From Alteromonas pelagimontana (GTDB lineage: Bacteria > Pseudomonadota > Gammaproteobacteria > Enterobacterales > Alteromonadaceae): 64,000 nucleotides of DNA. The number at the start of each line of letters is the position of its first letter. The first letter of the stretch is position 1. Positions 7,917 through 17,421 of the stretch are shown here, one piece after another. The stretch lies in contig NZ_CP052766.1 in assembly GCF_002499975.2 (NCBI RefSeq), forward strand, positions 3,782,001 through 3,846,000, given 5' to 3'. Below the pieces are notes generated by a model, which saw nothing but the letters and a program-made list of their open reading frames with translations, ran no database searches and was not told the DNA's origin. The translations under genes and the position numbers were made by a program.

Positions 7917-10733
7917 ATGAACGAGAATAAAGAAAATTTATCGATGAACAGGCCTGGGTTTCGTCGTTCCAGACTCACGCTTTGCATCGTCAGTGCGCTG
8001 GGAATGCTGATGCCGCTAACACTTAATGCCCAGGAAACTGCTGCAGAAGACGAGGACCAGGAAGTTGAAGTGATAGAAGTTTCTGGCTTACGGTCCAGTT
8101 TGGCCTCTGCCGTCAGTCGAAAGCAGTTTTCCGGGCAAATAGTCGATTCTATTATTGCTGATGACATCGGCAAGCTGCCTGATCTTAACGTGGCCGAGGC
8201 GCTGCAACGGATTTCCGGGGTGCAGATTTCCAGGAACCGGGGCGAGGGCAGCGATGTCGCGATCCGGGGTTTAACGCAGGTACGTACTGAGCTAAACGGG
8301 CGCGATATCTTTTCCACCACCGGGGGACGATCGCTTAGCTTTGAAGATGTCCCCTCCGAACTGCTTTCGGGGGTAGACGTTTATAAAAACCCATCGGCTG
8401 AACAAATTGAAGGTGGGATCGGGGGCCTGATTAACCTGCGAACGCGCAAGCCTTTCGATTCAGATGAGAGGTTAATTAGCGCCACGGCGCAAGCCATTCA
8501 ATATGATTTAAGAGATGATGTGGGTGCCAATTTATCAGGGCTCTATTCTGATCGCTGGGACACAGATTCTGGCGAGTTCGGCTTTTTGATCAATGCCTCT
8601 TTCAGCAAAACCAAATTCCGCGAAGATGCCGTTATTGTCGAACCTTTCTATACCCGCACCGATATTCCCGGTTATGAAGGTGAAGAAGTCGAAGTTGCTT
8701 CAGGCGGCGGTATCTCCGCCTGGCTCGGCGAGCGTGAACGGAAAGGTCTGGCGATGGCAGCACAATGGGCACCTAACTCAAATCTGATGATTTACTCACA
8801 GTATCTTCTGTCAAAGTATGAATTTTATGATCCGCAAACTACTATGTTTGGTTACGGTGCGGGAGAGGGCGGAACATTAGATGCTGTGGCGGGGGAGTTC
8901 AGTTTTGACGAGCAGGGCAATCTGCTCACCGGAGCTTACAACAATATACCATTGGAAACCGCTACCCGAGATGCTACCCGTAACTCAGAAACCTCAGATC
9001 TTTCTATTGGATTTGAGTGGCAAGTTTCTGGTCAGTTGGGGGTTAAGGCCGATCTGCAATATATTGATTCGTCCACTGATTATCGAGATGCTACAGGATT
9101 CGGGGGGCTAAAGGCCGGTTCAACCTTTTACATGGATCTTACCCAAGAGATCCCGCGCTATGAAGTAAGAAATACGGCTACAGACGCGGCTGATTTTTTA
9201 ACTAATCCGGATAATTATAGTTACACCGCCATGATGGCAAGATCTGCCGAGAACACAGGTGATGAACTTGCCGCCCGTACTGACCTTACCTGGGATTTTG
9301 ACCAGGGTACTATTTTCAGAACATTTACTACCGGCGCCAGATACACTACCAAAGATATTAACACTGCGGACTCAGGCTATGATTGGGCTGCAGTGTCCGG
9401 TCCTCCCTATGATGGCACCGATGAAGCAACTGCTGATTACATCGAATTCCCCGCTTATTATGCACAAGATCCTCACCAAACATCATTTTGGCGAGATGAT
9501 GGTGCACAGAATCCTTTTGGTCCGCACTTTGTGGTTGACCCTAATTTACTGGCAAATCCAGAAGAAGCGCTGGCAATATTGGCAGGGTTAAACCCACAAT
9601 CGGGTGCTGTGCCAGGCTTTACCGATAGAAACGAATTGAACTCCCAGGGCGAAGAGACAATGGCAATTTATGCAATGGTCGATTTCGGCTCAGTTGATGA
9701 TGATTTCTATGTCGGAAATTTTGGTGTGAGAGTCGTGAAAACGGACGTTACTGCTGAAGGTACGCAGACTTTAACCTATCGTTCCGCAGAAGATACCTCT
9801 ACGGATATTCAACAGCAAAGTGCAATTACCATTGAGCAAAGTTATACCGAAGTGTTACCTAGCTTTAATATTCGCTTTTTACTTACGGAACAACTGTATT
9901 GGCGACTGGCGGCTTCGAGGGGTTTATCTCGCCCCTCGTTCGATTCGCTTGCAGCTAACTTTTCTTACATTGAAAATTATATAGATGACGACGGCGATCC
10001 ATCAACACCTCCGGTTTACCGCGATAGCACCGGGACCGGCGGCAATCCGAATCTTAAGCCACTGACTGTTGACCAGTTTGATATGGCACTTGAATGGTAC
10101 TTTAGCCCAGGCGACTTAGCCTATGCAACATTGTTTCATAAGAAGGTGAAGAACTTCCAACAAAATGGGGTATATGATGCACCATTAGAAGTTCCAGGAA
10201 AAGGCACGCAGCAGTTCGAGGTTACTGCTCCGGTTAACGGGGAAAGCGGAACCATTAGAGGTTTTGAAGTCGGGATTCAGACATTTTTTGATTTCGTGCC
10301 AGCGCCCTTTGATGGCTTCGGAGTCCAAGCCAATTATACATATGTTGATAGTGAAGCACCGAGTCCTTCCGCAACAGACAGTAACGGCAATCCGCTTCTT
10401 GTGCCGCTGGAAGGGCTATCAAAAAGCAGCTATAACTTGATACTGTTGTACGACAAAGATGATTTATCTGCACGCGTAGCTTACAACTGGCGAGACGATT
10501 GGGTCATTACAACTTCTGGGAATGGCACGGGCAATTTGCCGATCTACAACAAGGATTATGGCCAACTGGATGCGTCGGTCTCCTACGATTTTACTGACAA
10601 TCTGTCCGTAACTCTCGATGCGGTTAATCTTACCGATGAGACGCGGGAAACTTATCAGGGGTTTGAAAACAGGCCTCGGGATTTTGTTTTGAACGACCGC
10701 CGGTACAGTCTGCGTTTACGTATGTCTTTTTGA
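7917..10733 (+). CDS. TonB-dependent outer-membrane receptor (probable xyloglucan oligosaccharide uptake)
   Basis: About 938 residues: signal peptide ending near LNAQE, a TonB-box-like segment (EVEVIEVSG), plug domain (IADDIGKLPDLNVAEALQRI, GVQISRN, IRGL) and a long beta barrel ending in an aromatic residue (LRLRMSF), as needed for outer-membrane assembly. ATG 7917 is favoured over an upstream in-frame GTG at 7905 because a GGGA element precedes it. Its position between the fucosidase and the galactosidase/xylosidase genes suggests transport of fucosylated xyloglucan fragments, but receptor sequence alone does not give specificity. Confidence 0.9.
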   Translation: MNENKENLSMNRPGFRRSRLTLCIVSALGMLMPLTLNAQETAAEDEDQEVEVIEVSGLRSSLASAVSRKQFSGQIVDSIIADDIGKLPDLNVAEALQRISGVQISRNRGEGSDVAIRGLTQVRTELNGRDIFSTTGGRSLSFEDVPSELLSGVDVYKNPSAEQIEGGIGGLINLRTRKPFDSDERLISATAQAIQYDLRDDVGANLSGLYSDRWDTDSGEFGFLINASFSKTKFREDAVIVEPFYTRTDIPGYEGEEVEVASGGGISAWLGERERKGLAMAAQWAPNSNLMIYSQYLLSKYEFYDPQTTMFGYGAGEGGTLDAVAGEFSFDEQGNLLTGAYNNIPLETATRDATRNSETSDLSIGFEWQVSGQLGVKADLQYIDSSTDYRDATGFGGLKAGSTFYMDLTQEIPRYEVRNTATDAADFLTNPDNYSYTAMMARSAENTGDELAARTDLTWDFDQGTIFRTFTTGARYTTKDINTADSGYDWAAVSGPPYDGTDEATADYIEFPAYYAQDPHQTSFWRDDGAQNPFGPHFVVDPNLLANPEEALAILAGLNPQSGAVPGFTDRNELNSQGEETMAIYAMVDFGSVDDDFYVGNFGVRVVKTDVTAEGTQTLTYRSAEDTSTDIQQQSAITIEQSYTEVLPSFNIRFLLTEQLYWRLAASRGLSRPSFDSLAANFSYIENYIDDDGDPSTPPVYRDSTGTGGNPNLKPLTVDQFDMALEWYFSPGDLAYATLFHKKVKNFQQNGVYDAPLEVPGKGTQQFEVTAPVNGESGTIRGFEVGIQTFFDFVPAPFDGFGVQANYTYVDSEAPSPSATDSNGNPLLVPLEGLSKSSYNLILLYDKDDLSARVAYNWRDDWVITTSGNGTGNLPIYNKDYGQLDASVSYDFTDNLSVTLDAVNLTDETRETYQGFENRPRDFVLNDRRYSLRLRMSF

Positions 10734-10791
10734 TTAAATTGGGGCCTGGGCCATTTATGCACTTGTCCAGGCCGTTTACTGGATAGACAAC

Positions 10792-11191
10792 ATGCAGCAG
10801 GATAATTTTCTTCGTCACTTTGTCATTATTGGTGGCGGAACCGCAGGCTGGATGGCTGCGGCGGCATTGAATCGTGTGCTCAAACAGCATCCGTGTCAGG
10901 TGACCGGGGTTGAATCATCCAAAATCGCTACGGCGGGAGCAGGGGAGGCGAGTATTCCCCTTATTCGACTGTTTAAGCGACTGTTGGACATAGACAAAAA
11001 GGAATTTTTGCGCGCCATTAAACGCACTTTTATGTTAGGTATCGAGTTTATCAACTGGCGCAAAGAACAGCACAACTACTTTCATCCTTTTGGGATTTGG
11101 CGCCGACATTGATGCTGTACCTTTTCATCAACATTGGCGAAAGCGCATGATACATCGTATAGCCAGCGCTTTTCTTGTGCAAGTTCGCTAG
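10792..11191 (+). pseudogene. Decayed flavin-dependent tryptophan-halogenase-like gene
   Basis: The first 107 residues match the start of tryptophan halogenases: FAD-binding IIGGGTAGWMAAAAL, AGAGEASIP, IEFINWR and NYFHPFG. At about 11095 the frame breaks; the next frame continues with FGADIDAVPFHQHW, typical of the family, and stops at 11189-11191. The remaining three quarters of the roughly 500-residue protein, including the WxWxIP motif, are missing before the next gene. Halogenase-like genes commonly accompany TonB receptors in marine polysaccharide loci, so this is a remnant of an accessory gene. It cannot encode a working enzyme as read. Confidence 0.8.
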
Positions 11192-11254
11192 CAATATGAC
11201 AAGAACCATCTTTAGTTCCTAAGCACCGGCTTTTAAGTTAAAGGATTAGACACA

Positions 11255-12991
11255 ATGAAATTAGCACCACGATTATCACTGTATTTTGCCATTGTGGTGA
11301 TTACGTCTGTTACCAGCCTTGCGGGCTGTAGTCATTCTGCAGCGGGGGCGAAAACGGCATTCCGTTCAGGGAATAATGATGCGTCTTTGCCGCGAGTGCA
11401 AAGTGAAAACGGCAGGCACCGGTTTATTGTTGATAATAAGCCGTTTCTTATTTTAGGGGCGCAAACCAACAATTCAGCAAATTATTCGGCTGCTCTGGCG
11501 GACGTGTGGCCGGTGGTTGAGAAAATGCAAGCCAATACCTTAAGTATTCCTGTTGCATGGGAACAAATCGAACCGCAAGAAGGGCAGTTTGATTTCAGTT
11601 TTCTGGACACCTTAATTGCCGAGGCAGCAGCACATAATGTAAGGCTGAATCTATTATGGTTTGCCACCTGGAAAAATAATGCGCCCCATTACGCACCTTC
11701 CTGGGTAAAGCTGGATAACCAGCGCTTTCCCAGAGTCATCACGAAAGACGGAAAAATGCTTAACTCGTTGTCTCCGCTAGGAAAGGAAACATTGGCAGCA
11801 GATAAGCGTGCATTTATGCAATTGATGAGCTACTTAAGAGATAACGATCCCGCTCATCGTGTAATTATGGTGCAGGTAGAAAACGAAGTCGGCACCTATG
11901 GCAGCAAAAGAGATTTCTCCGCCATGGCGAATACTCAGTTTAATGCGCAAGTCCCTGCAAAGCTTCGCGAGGCGATGAACCTACCTGCCGGTTCCTGGCA
12001 ACAGGTTTTCCAAGAGGATGCCGACGAATTTTTCCACGCCTGGCATATCGCTACCTACGTGGAAGAAATTGCTCAGGCCGGCAAACAAATTAAAAACTTA
12101 CCTATGAACGTCAATGTCGCGCTGCGCAATCCCTTTACGCCAGGTGATGGCTATTCCATGGGCGGTCCCACAGACAACGTTATCGACTTATGGAAAATCG
12201 CTGCGCCCAGTATTGATATGATATCTCCTGATATTTATTTTCGCGATTTTAAAACCGTTGCGCGAGTGCTCGAACTTTATTCACGGCCAGACAATCCTCT
12301 GTTTGTCGCAGAGATTGGTAACGCTGAAGGTTACGCCCGCTACTTTTTTCAAACTCTCGGTGAGCAGGGAATAGGTTTCGCGCCCTTCGGTATGGATTAT
12401 ACCGACTACGCCAATTTTCCTCTGGGAGCTAAAGCGGTCAACGATGAGGTCATTAACGCTTTTGCTGAGAATTACCGGTTATTCGCTCCAATGGCAGAGG
12501 CCTGGGCGGCGCTGAGTTATAAACATCCGGTATGGGGTTTTGCTGAACCCGATTCAGAGAAAAGTGAGGATGTGTGGAACGCCAAAGGTTCTGGCGATGA
12601 CACGGCTTCCGATAATGAAAAAGACAAGGAAGGAGCGCGTTTCACACAAACCGCCGATTTGGGTAAGTGGAACGCGGAAGTGACCTATGGCCGGGAAATG
12701 TTTTGGATAAATCCTCCCACCGGCAACGATCCTGCCTCTGGTGGCGCTGCCATCATAAAGCTGTCAGAGAATGAGTTTTTAGTGACGGCGTTTCGCGCGC
12801 GAGTCACCTTTGTGCCTTCTGATGAATTGAAGGGAACGCCGACTATGATTGAGCGGGTGGAAGAGGGGCATTTTGAGGGGCAGAAGTGGGTGTTTGAACG
12901 GGTCTGGAACGGCGATCAGACCGATTGGGGACTAAACTTTACCTCTCGTCCACATGTGTTGAAGGTCAAGATGGCTACCTATCGAAGATAG
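11255..12991 (+). CDS. GH35 beta-galactosidase lipoprotein (DUF5597 type)
   Basis: 578 residues. The signal peptide ends in a lipobox (LAGC, Cys at about residue 25), so it is a lipoprotein. The GH35 catalytic barrel shows the acid/base in VQVENEVG (E211) and the nucleophile in FVAEIGN (E353), followed by a C-terminal beta region of the DUF5597 type. In the Cellvibrio japonicus xyloglucan system a GH35 enzyme (Bgl35A) removes galactose from xyloglucan side chains after fucose is cut. Neighbouring GH95 and GH31 genes support that role here. The ATG at 11255 has AAAGGA about ten bases upstream. Confidence 0.87.
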   Translation: MKLAPRLSLYFAIVVITSVTSLAGCSHSAAGAKTAFRSGNNDASLPRVQSENGRHRFIVDNKPFLILGAQTNNSANYSAALADVWPVVEKMQANTLSIPVAWEQIEPQEGQFDFSFLDTLIAEAAAHNVRLNLLWFATWKNNAPHYAPSWVKLDNQRFPRVITKDGKMLNSLSPLGKETLAADKRAFMQLMSYLRDNDPAHRVIMVQVENEVGTYGSKRDFSAMANTQFNAQVPAKLREAMNLPAGSWQQVFQEDADEFFHAWHIATYVEEIAQAGKQIKNLPMNVNVALRNPFTPGDGYSMGGPTDNVIDLWKIAAPSIDMISPDIYFRDFKTVARVLELYSRPDNPLFVAEIGNAEGYARYFFQTLGEQGIGFAPFGMDYTDYANFPLGAKAVNDEVINAFAENYRLFAPMAEAWAALSYKHPVWGFAEPDSEKSEDVWNAKGSGDDTASDNEKDKEGARFTQTADLGKWNAEVTYGREMFWINPPTGNDPASGGAAIIKLSENEFLVTAFRARVTFVPSDELKGTPTMIERVEEGHFEGQKWVFERVWNGDQTDWGLNFTSRPHVLKVKMATYRR

Positions 12992-13020
12992 CTGGCGAAA
13001 ATTTTAAGCGTAGGAAAATA

Positions 13021-15966
13021 ATGGAGAACTATGTGAAGTCATCATTGCGATTATTCGGTGCCGCCGCGTTTACGCTATCGGCTGTTATAACGTTGTCTGG
13101 GTGCCAACCGAATCAGGTTAATAGCGCGCAGGCTGCCGAGACTAAAAATGCAGCTGCCCGTTATCAGGAAACGGCAAACGGCGTAATTGTACAACCCTCT
13201 TCAGGGGAAGCAAAACTGGTAAGGGTTGAAGTCTACCGGAATAATATTTTTCGGGTTACCAATTTACCCCACGATAATCTTGAAGCGATTGCAGAAAGTA
13301 TTCAGGTCACTGCCAAACCTCAGGGCGAATTCAGCATTTCGCAGCAAGGTGAGAAGGTGACACTTACTACGTCTGGTGGCTATGCCACCGTGGATGTGAA
13401 CAGCGGCAATGTTGCCGTTTTCAATAATCGCAATGAGCAGTTGCTGACAGAAGTAGATAGCGGCACTTTCGGGCCGGTTACCGCTGATCCGGTAACGCCT
13501 GAAAAGGACAGTTTTTCTCTGCGTCAACAGTGGAATAAAAATACTGACGAAGCGTTTTACGGGCTTGGTCAGCATCAAAACGGTGAGGTAAATTTCGCCG
13601 GTGATAATCTGGAAATGACCACCTACAATTTGGAAATTACCATTCCTCTGGTGGTGTCCAGCCGTAACTATGGCGTGTTGTGGGATAACGCTTCAGTCAC
13701 TCATTTTGGCAACCCTGAAGGTGCCGTGCCTCTGCCGGAGAACCTGAAGCTTTATGATGCGCAAGGTAAGCCCGGCGGATTAACAGCCAAATATTTCGAC
13801 GGTGATAAATTACTGCTGACCCGGGTAGAGGCCGAACCTGATTATCAGTTTTTAGCCAATAACAGTACCCGTGAACATCCTTTTCCTGATGAGTTAGGAA
13901 ACGTTACAGCGCCAAGAGTGGAATGGTCAGGAAGTATTGAATCTGACACTTCAGGTAACCATTTTTTTAGAATGTACAACAGTGGCTACGCCCAACTGTG
14001 GTTAGGCGGTGAAAAGGTACTGGACCGCTGGCGAATGAACTGGAATCCCTGGTATCACGACGTTCGCTATGAAATGACCGCAGGTAAAAAGACGGATATT
14101 CGTATTAATTGGGATTCAGAAGGTGGATATATCCGTTTAAAACACGCGCCGCCGCTTGCTCATGCTGACCAGTATTCGCTGTCGTTTGCTTCGGAATCAG
14201 GAAAAGCAATTGATTATTATGTCGTTATTGCAGAAGACTACGATGGTGTGATTCAGGGATACCGTGCCCTTACCGGCAAGGCAGTTATGTTGCCAAAATG
14301 GGCTTATGGATTCTGGCAAAGCCGGGAAAGATATCAAAACCAGCAGGAACTTGTCGACGTGGTGAAGGAGTATCGCAAGCGAAAAATTCCGCTGGATAAC
14401 ATTGTACTGGATTGGTCCTACTGGCCTGAAGATAAATGGGGCAGTCATGAGTTTGATAAGGAGCACTTTCCTGATCCGAAAAAAATGGTGGAGCAAATTC
14501 ATGATTTAGACGCGCAAATTATGATATCGGTGTGGCCCAAGTTCTACCCTAATACCAAAAATTACCAAGAGCTTGCAGCCAAAGGTTATATGTTAAGCAA
14601 AAATGTCGATAACGAGAAAAACCTCGACTGGATTGGCAAAGGTTATCTCAATGGCTTCTACGACCCGTACCCGGAAGAATCACAGCAAATCTTCTGGCGA
14701 CAAATTGAGGAAAATCTGAACGTGCTTGGTATCGACGCATGGTGGCTGGATGCCTCTGAGCCCGATATTCACTCGAACCTGTCTTTCACGAAGCGTAAGG
14801 AAATAATGACGCCGCTTTCCGTTGGCTCGGGCACAGAATATTTCAATTCTTACGCGCTACCTAATGCCGAAGGGGTTTATAAAGGTGAACGTAAAGATGA
14901 TCCTGAGAAGCGATCGTTTATCCTTACCCGTAGCGGCTTTGGCGGCATTCAGCGTACCGGGGCAGCAATCTGGAGTGGCGATACCGTTCCCCGCTGGTCA
15001 AATTTGCGCGAGCAGATAGCCGCAGGCATCAGTACTGGTTTATCGGGTATGCCGAACTGGACAATGGATATCGGCGGCTTTACGCCAGAAAATAAATACC
15101 GCAATACCAGCAACGGTTTCGTGGGGCACTTTTCTGGTCTTGAGCCTGAAGACATTCAGCCTTGGCAGGAACTGAATGTGCGCTGGTTCCAGTTTGGCGC
15201 CTTTGTGCCTTTATTTCGTTCTCACGGACAAAACCCTTACCGCGAAATTTATAATATTGCCGATGAAGGTTCCAAAGCGTACGACTCCATGGTCTATTAC
15301 ACCAAACTTCGTTACCGCCTGATGCCTTATATCTACAGCGAGGCAGGTAAACAGTATCATCAGGACGATACACTGATGCGCGGCTTAATAATGGATTTTC
15401 CTGAAGATAAATCGGTGCGCGATATCAACAATCAGTATATGTTTGGCCCGGCGTTTTTGGTCAATCCAGTGGATAAAGAAGGTGCCACTGCTCGTGAGGT
15501 TTATTTACCTGAAGGTACTAAATGGTACGACTTTTATACCGGTAAATCTTTTGATGGCGGACAGACCGTTTCGGCTGACGCCCCACTTGAACGGATGCCA
15601 TTGTTCGTCCGCGCTGGCTCAATAGTGCCTACTGGCCCGGCAATACAGACAGTTTATGAAAAACCCGATGCCCCAATACTGTTGACTATCTATGCCGGTG
15701 CCGATGGAAACTATAGCTTCTATGAGGATGATGGTAAGAGCTACGACTACGAAAAAGGCGAATTCAGCTTCACGCCCATTCGTTATGACGACAGCAACAA
15801 GCGCCTTGTCATTGGTGCCAGACAGGGGCAATTTCCTGAACAGAATAAAACGCGGAAGTTCAGAGTGCGCCTGATTCGGGGAGAACAACAGGACGCCGCC
15901 AATTTGGACGTGAAACCTGAGCATTCAATTTCCTATAAGGGTGAGGAAGTTATCGTTCAACTGTAA
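13021..15966 (+). CDS. GH31 alpha-xylosidase with inserted PA14 domain, lipoprotein
   Basis: 981 residues from ATG 13021, which follows TAGGAAAATA; an earlier in-frame codon at 12925 lies inside the previous gene. Signal peptide with lipobox LSGC. The N-terminal beta sandwich is interrupted at about residues 253-395 by a PA14 domain (TAKYFDGDKLL, FFRMYNSGYAQLWLGGEKV), then the barrel with the nucleophile in WWLDASEPD (D577) and acid/base in WSGDTVPRW (D654). This architecture is that of C. japonicus Xyl31A, an exo-acting xyloglucan-oligosaccharide alpha-xylosidase; PA14 helps bind long oligosaccharides. It probably acts after GH95 and GH35. Alpha-glucosidase activity is a less likely alternative. 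Confidence 0.9.
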   Translation: MENYVKSSLRLFGAAAFTLSAVITLSGCQPNQVNSAQAAETKNAAARYQETANGVIVQPSSGEAKLVRVEVYRNNIFRVTNLPHDNLEAIAESIQVTAKPQGEFSISQQGEKVTLTTSGGYATVDVNSGNVAVFNNRNEQLLTEVDSGTFGPVTADPVTPEKDSFSLRQQWNKNTDEAFYGLGQHQNGEVNFAGDNLEMTTYNLEITIPLVVSSRNYGVLWDNASVTHFGNPEGAVPLPENLKLYDAQGKPGGLTAKYFDGDKLLLTRVEAEPDYQFLANNSTREHPFPDELGNVTAPRVEWSGSIESDTSGNHFFRMYNSGYAQLWLGGEKVLDRWRMNWNPWYHDVRYEMTAGKKTDIRINWDSEGGYIRLKHAPPLAHADQYSLSFASESGKAIDYYVVIAEDYDGVIQGYRALTGKAVMLPKWAYGFWQSRERYQNQQELVDVVKEYRKRKIPLDNIVLDWSYWPEDKWGSHEFDKEHFPDPKKMVEQIHDLDAQIMISVWPKFYPNTKNYQELAAKGYMLSKNVDNEKNLDWIGKGYLNGFYDPYPEESQQIFWRQIEENLNVLGIDAWWLDASEPDIHSNLSFTKRKEIMTPLSVGSGTEYFNSYALPNAEGVYKGERKDDPEKRSFILTRSGFGGIQRTGAAIWSGDTVPRWSNLREQIAAGISTGLSGMPNWTMDIGGFTPENKYRNTSNGFVGHFSGLEPEDIQPWQELNVRWFQFGAFVPLFRSHGQNPYREIYNIADEGSKAYDSMVYYTKLRYRLMPYIYSEAGKQYHQDDTLMRGLIMDFPEDKSVRDINNQYMFGPAFLVNPVDKEGATAREVYLPEGTKWYDFYTGKSFDGGQTVSADAPLERMPLFVRAGSIVPTGPAIQTVYEKPDAPILLTIYAGADGNYSFYEDDGKSYDYEKGEFSFTPIRYDDSNKRLVIGARQGQFPEQNKTRKFRVRLIRGEQQDAANLDVKPEHSISYKGEEVIVQL

Positions 15967-15983
15967 ACGTGTATAACCTGAAG

Positions 15984-16004
15984 GCGGCGTTCATATAACG
16001 CCGC
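15984..16004 (+). terminator. GC-rich hairpin between the GH31 and SGNH genes
   Basis: Stem GCGGCGTT/AACGCCGC with a five-base loop, then TACTTTTG. It may terminate or only attenuate transcription, since the next gene starts 29 bases later. Confidence 0.55.
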
Positions 16005-16032
16005 TACTTTTGTTTAATTTGGAGAATAACGA

Positions 16033-17352
16033 GTGATAAGAACGATGTCTTATTCGTTTCGTTCTACAGGAATGTGTTGTGTGCTGCTTTTCGCACTGGC
16101 TGCCTGTTCCGGAAACAGTGGAAGAAGCGCAGTACAGCAAGCCGGCGAAAGTATCGTGTTATATAACAACGATACACCACAATCATGGCAGCTTTACGTT
16201 CGCAACCATGAGCAGGACATGCCGGTGAAGCATTCCGCTAACGTCGGAAACGGGATGGTAAAGCTGGACACGGTAAAAACCGACGACCGTGGTCAGGCGT
16301 TGGCGTTAGATTTTCAGGAAAGCTGGTCTTCCGGACTTTATTTTTTAGGTGAAGGAGTCAATTTGCAGCCATTTGTTGCCAACGGAATACTGGAATTTGA
16401 TATGCAGGTAGAGGCAATAGACAGAGGAATTGTCAGCGTAAGTGCTAATTGCACGCCATACTGCCATCGTCATTTTCGGTTAAGGGAATGGGCCCAGGAA
16501 AACGTAGGAAGCGGTTGGCACCATCTGGCAATCCCGGTACGTTGTCTGGTTGATCCCACAGCCGACTTATCGGCAGTTAAACGGGGATTCAATCTGGAGA
16601 CCGGCGGCAATGGCAAACTTAAAGTCGCAAATATAGCGTATCGGCGATCGGGTACTGCTAATGTCGATTGCAAAAGTGATGAACAGTTAGCGTTAACACC
16701 GGCTCCTTTAAATGAATACTGGTCGACGGATTGGTGGATGCCGCGTCATGAAGAGAAGCTTGCCCAGGCAAAAGAGCAAGACATTGAGGTTGTGATGCTG
16801 GGTGACTCGATCACGCAAGGCTGGGAAAATGGTGGTAAAACTGTATGGTCTTCCCATTTTGGCGACATTTCTACACTGAATCTGGGATTTGGCGGAGATC
16901 GCACAGAAAACGTGCTGTGGCGCTTACAACATGGTGCGTTAGATAATGTATCGCCTGAGCTGGTGGTGATAATGATTGGTACCAACAACACCGGGCATCG
17001 GCTGGACAGTCCTCAGGCAATAAGTCAGGGGGTTGCAGCAATTGTTGATAAAGTGAAAAAAGCGACGCCTGATGCTAAGGTGCTGTTACTCGCAATTTTT
17101 CCCCGTAGTGCAGAGGCAGCCGACGAGCTACGGCAAAATAATGAACAAACCAATGCACTATTAAAACAGCTTGCGAAAGAAAAGGGGGTTATGTTTGATA
17201 ATTTTAACAAGCAGTTTCTTACTGCAAATGGCGAGCTAACCACCACGATTATGCCGGATTTACTGCATCCTGAGGAAGAAGGCTACGAAATATGGGCCAG
17301 GCAACTGGAGCCCTATATTGATAAATACGTGAGAAACGACACGTCGCAGTAG
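16033..17352 (+). CDS. SGNH-hydrolase lipoprotein with N-terminal carbohydrate-binding-like domain
   Basis: 439 residues from GTG 16033, with GGAG eight bases upstream. The lipobox is LAAC. Residues about 35-215 form a beta-rich domain resembling the galactose-binding-like domain found in exo-glucanases (SSGLYFLGEGVNLQPF, RCLVDPTADLSAVKRGFNLET). The C-terminal half is an SGNH/GDSL hydrolase: S259 in MLGDSITQGW, GFGGDRTENVLWR, GTNN, and D409/H412 in PDLLHP. It most resembles PAF-acetylhydrolase-like carbohydrate esterases. Plant xyloglucan is O-acetylated, so it may remove acetyl groups from the oligosaccharides handled by this locus; this is inference. Confidence 0.8.
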   Translation: MIRTMSYSFRSTGMCCVLLFALAACSGNSGRSAVQQAGESIVLYNNDTPQSWQLYVRNHEQDMPVKHSANVGNGMVKLDTVKTDDRGQALALDFQESWSSGLYFLGEGVNLQPFVANGILEFDMQVEAIDRGIVSVSANCTPYCHRHFRLREWAQENVGSGWHHLAIPVRCLVDPTADLSAVKRGFNLETGGNGKLKVANIAYRRSGTANVDCKSDEQLALTPAPLNEYWSTDWWMPRHEEKLAQAKEQDIEVVMLGDSITQGWENGGKTVWSSHFGDISTLNLGFGGDRTENVLWRLQHGALDNVSPELVVIMIGTNNTGHRLDSPQAISQGVAAIVDKVKKATPDAKVLLLAIFPRSAEAADELRQNNEQTNALLKQLAKEKGVMFDNFNKQFLTANGELTTTIMPDLLHPEEEGYEIWARQLEPYIDKYVRNDTSQ

Positions 17353-17366
17353 ATATAGCGGAAGGT

Positions 17367-17401
17367 AAAACCGGGAACCCACATTGTGCGTTCCCGGTTT
17401 T
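17367..17401. terminator. Strong bidirectional terminator
   Basis: Twelve-base stem AAAACCGGGAAC/GTTCCCGGTTTT between convergent genes, with T runs on both strands. It closes the xyloglucan operon on the plus strand and the dienelactone-hydrolase-like gene on the minus strand. Confidence 0.85.
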
Positions 17402-17421
17402 CTTTTACGACATGTAGAAGG

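Noticed and set aside
12925..13020. Longer N-terminus for the GH31 protein
   Set aside because: It lies within the GH35 gene; ATG 13021 opens directly onto a good lipoprotein signal peptide.
1..17352. Fucoidan degradation locus
   Set aside because: No sulfatases or GH29/GH107 enzymes. The GH95, GH35 and GH31-PA14 combination fits xyloglucan side chains better.
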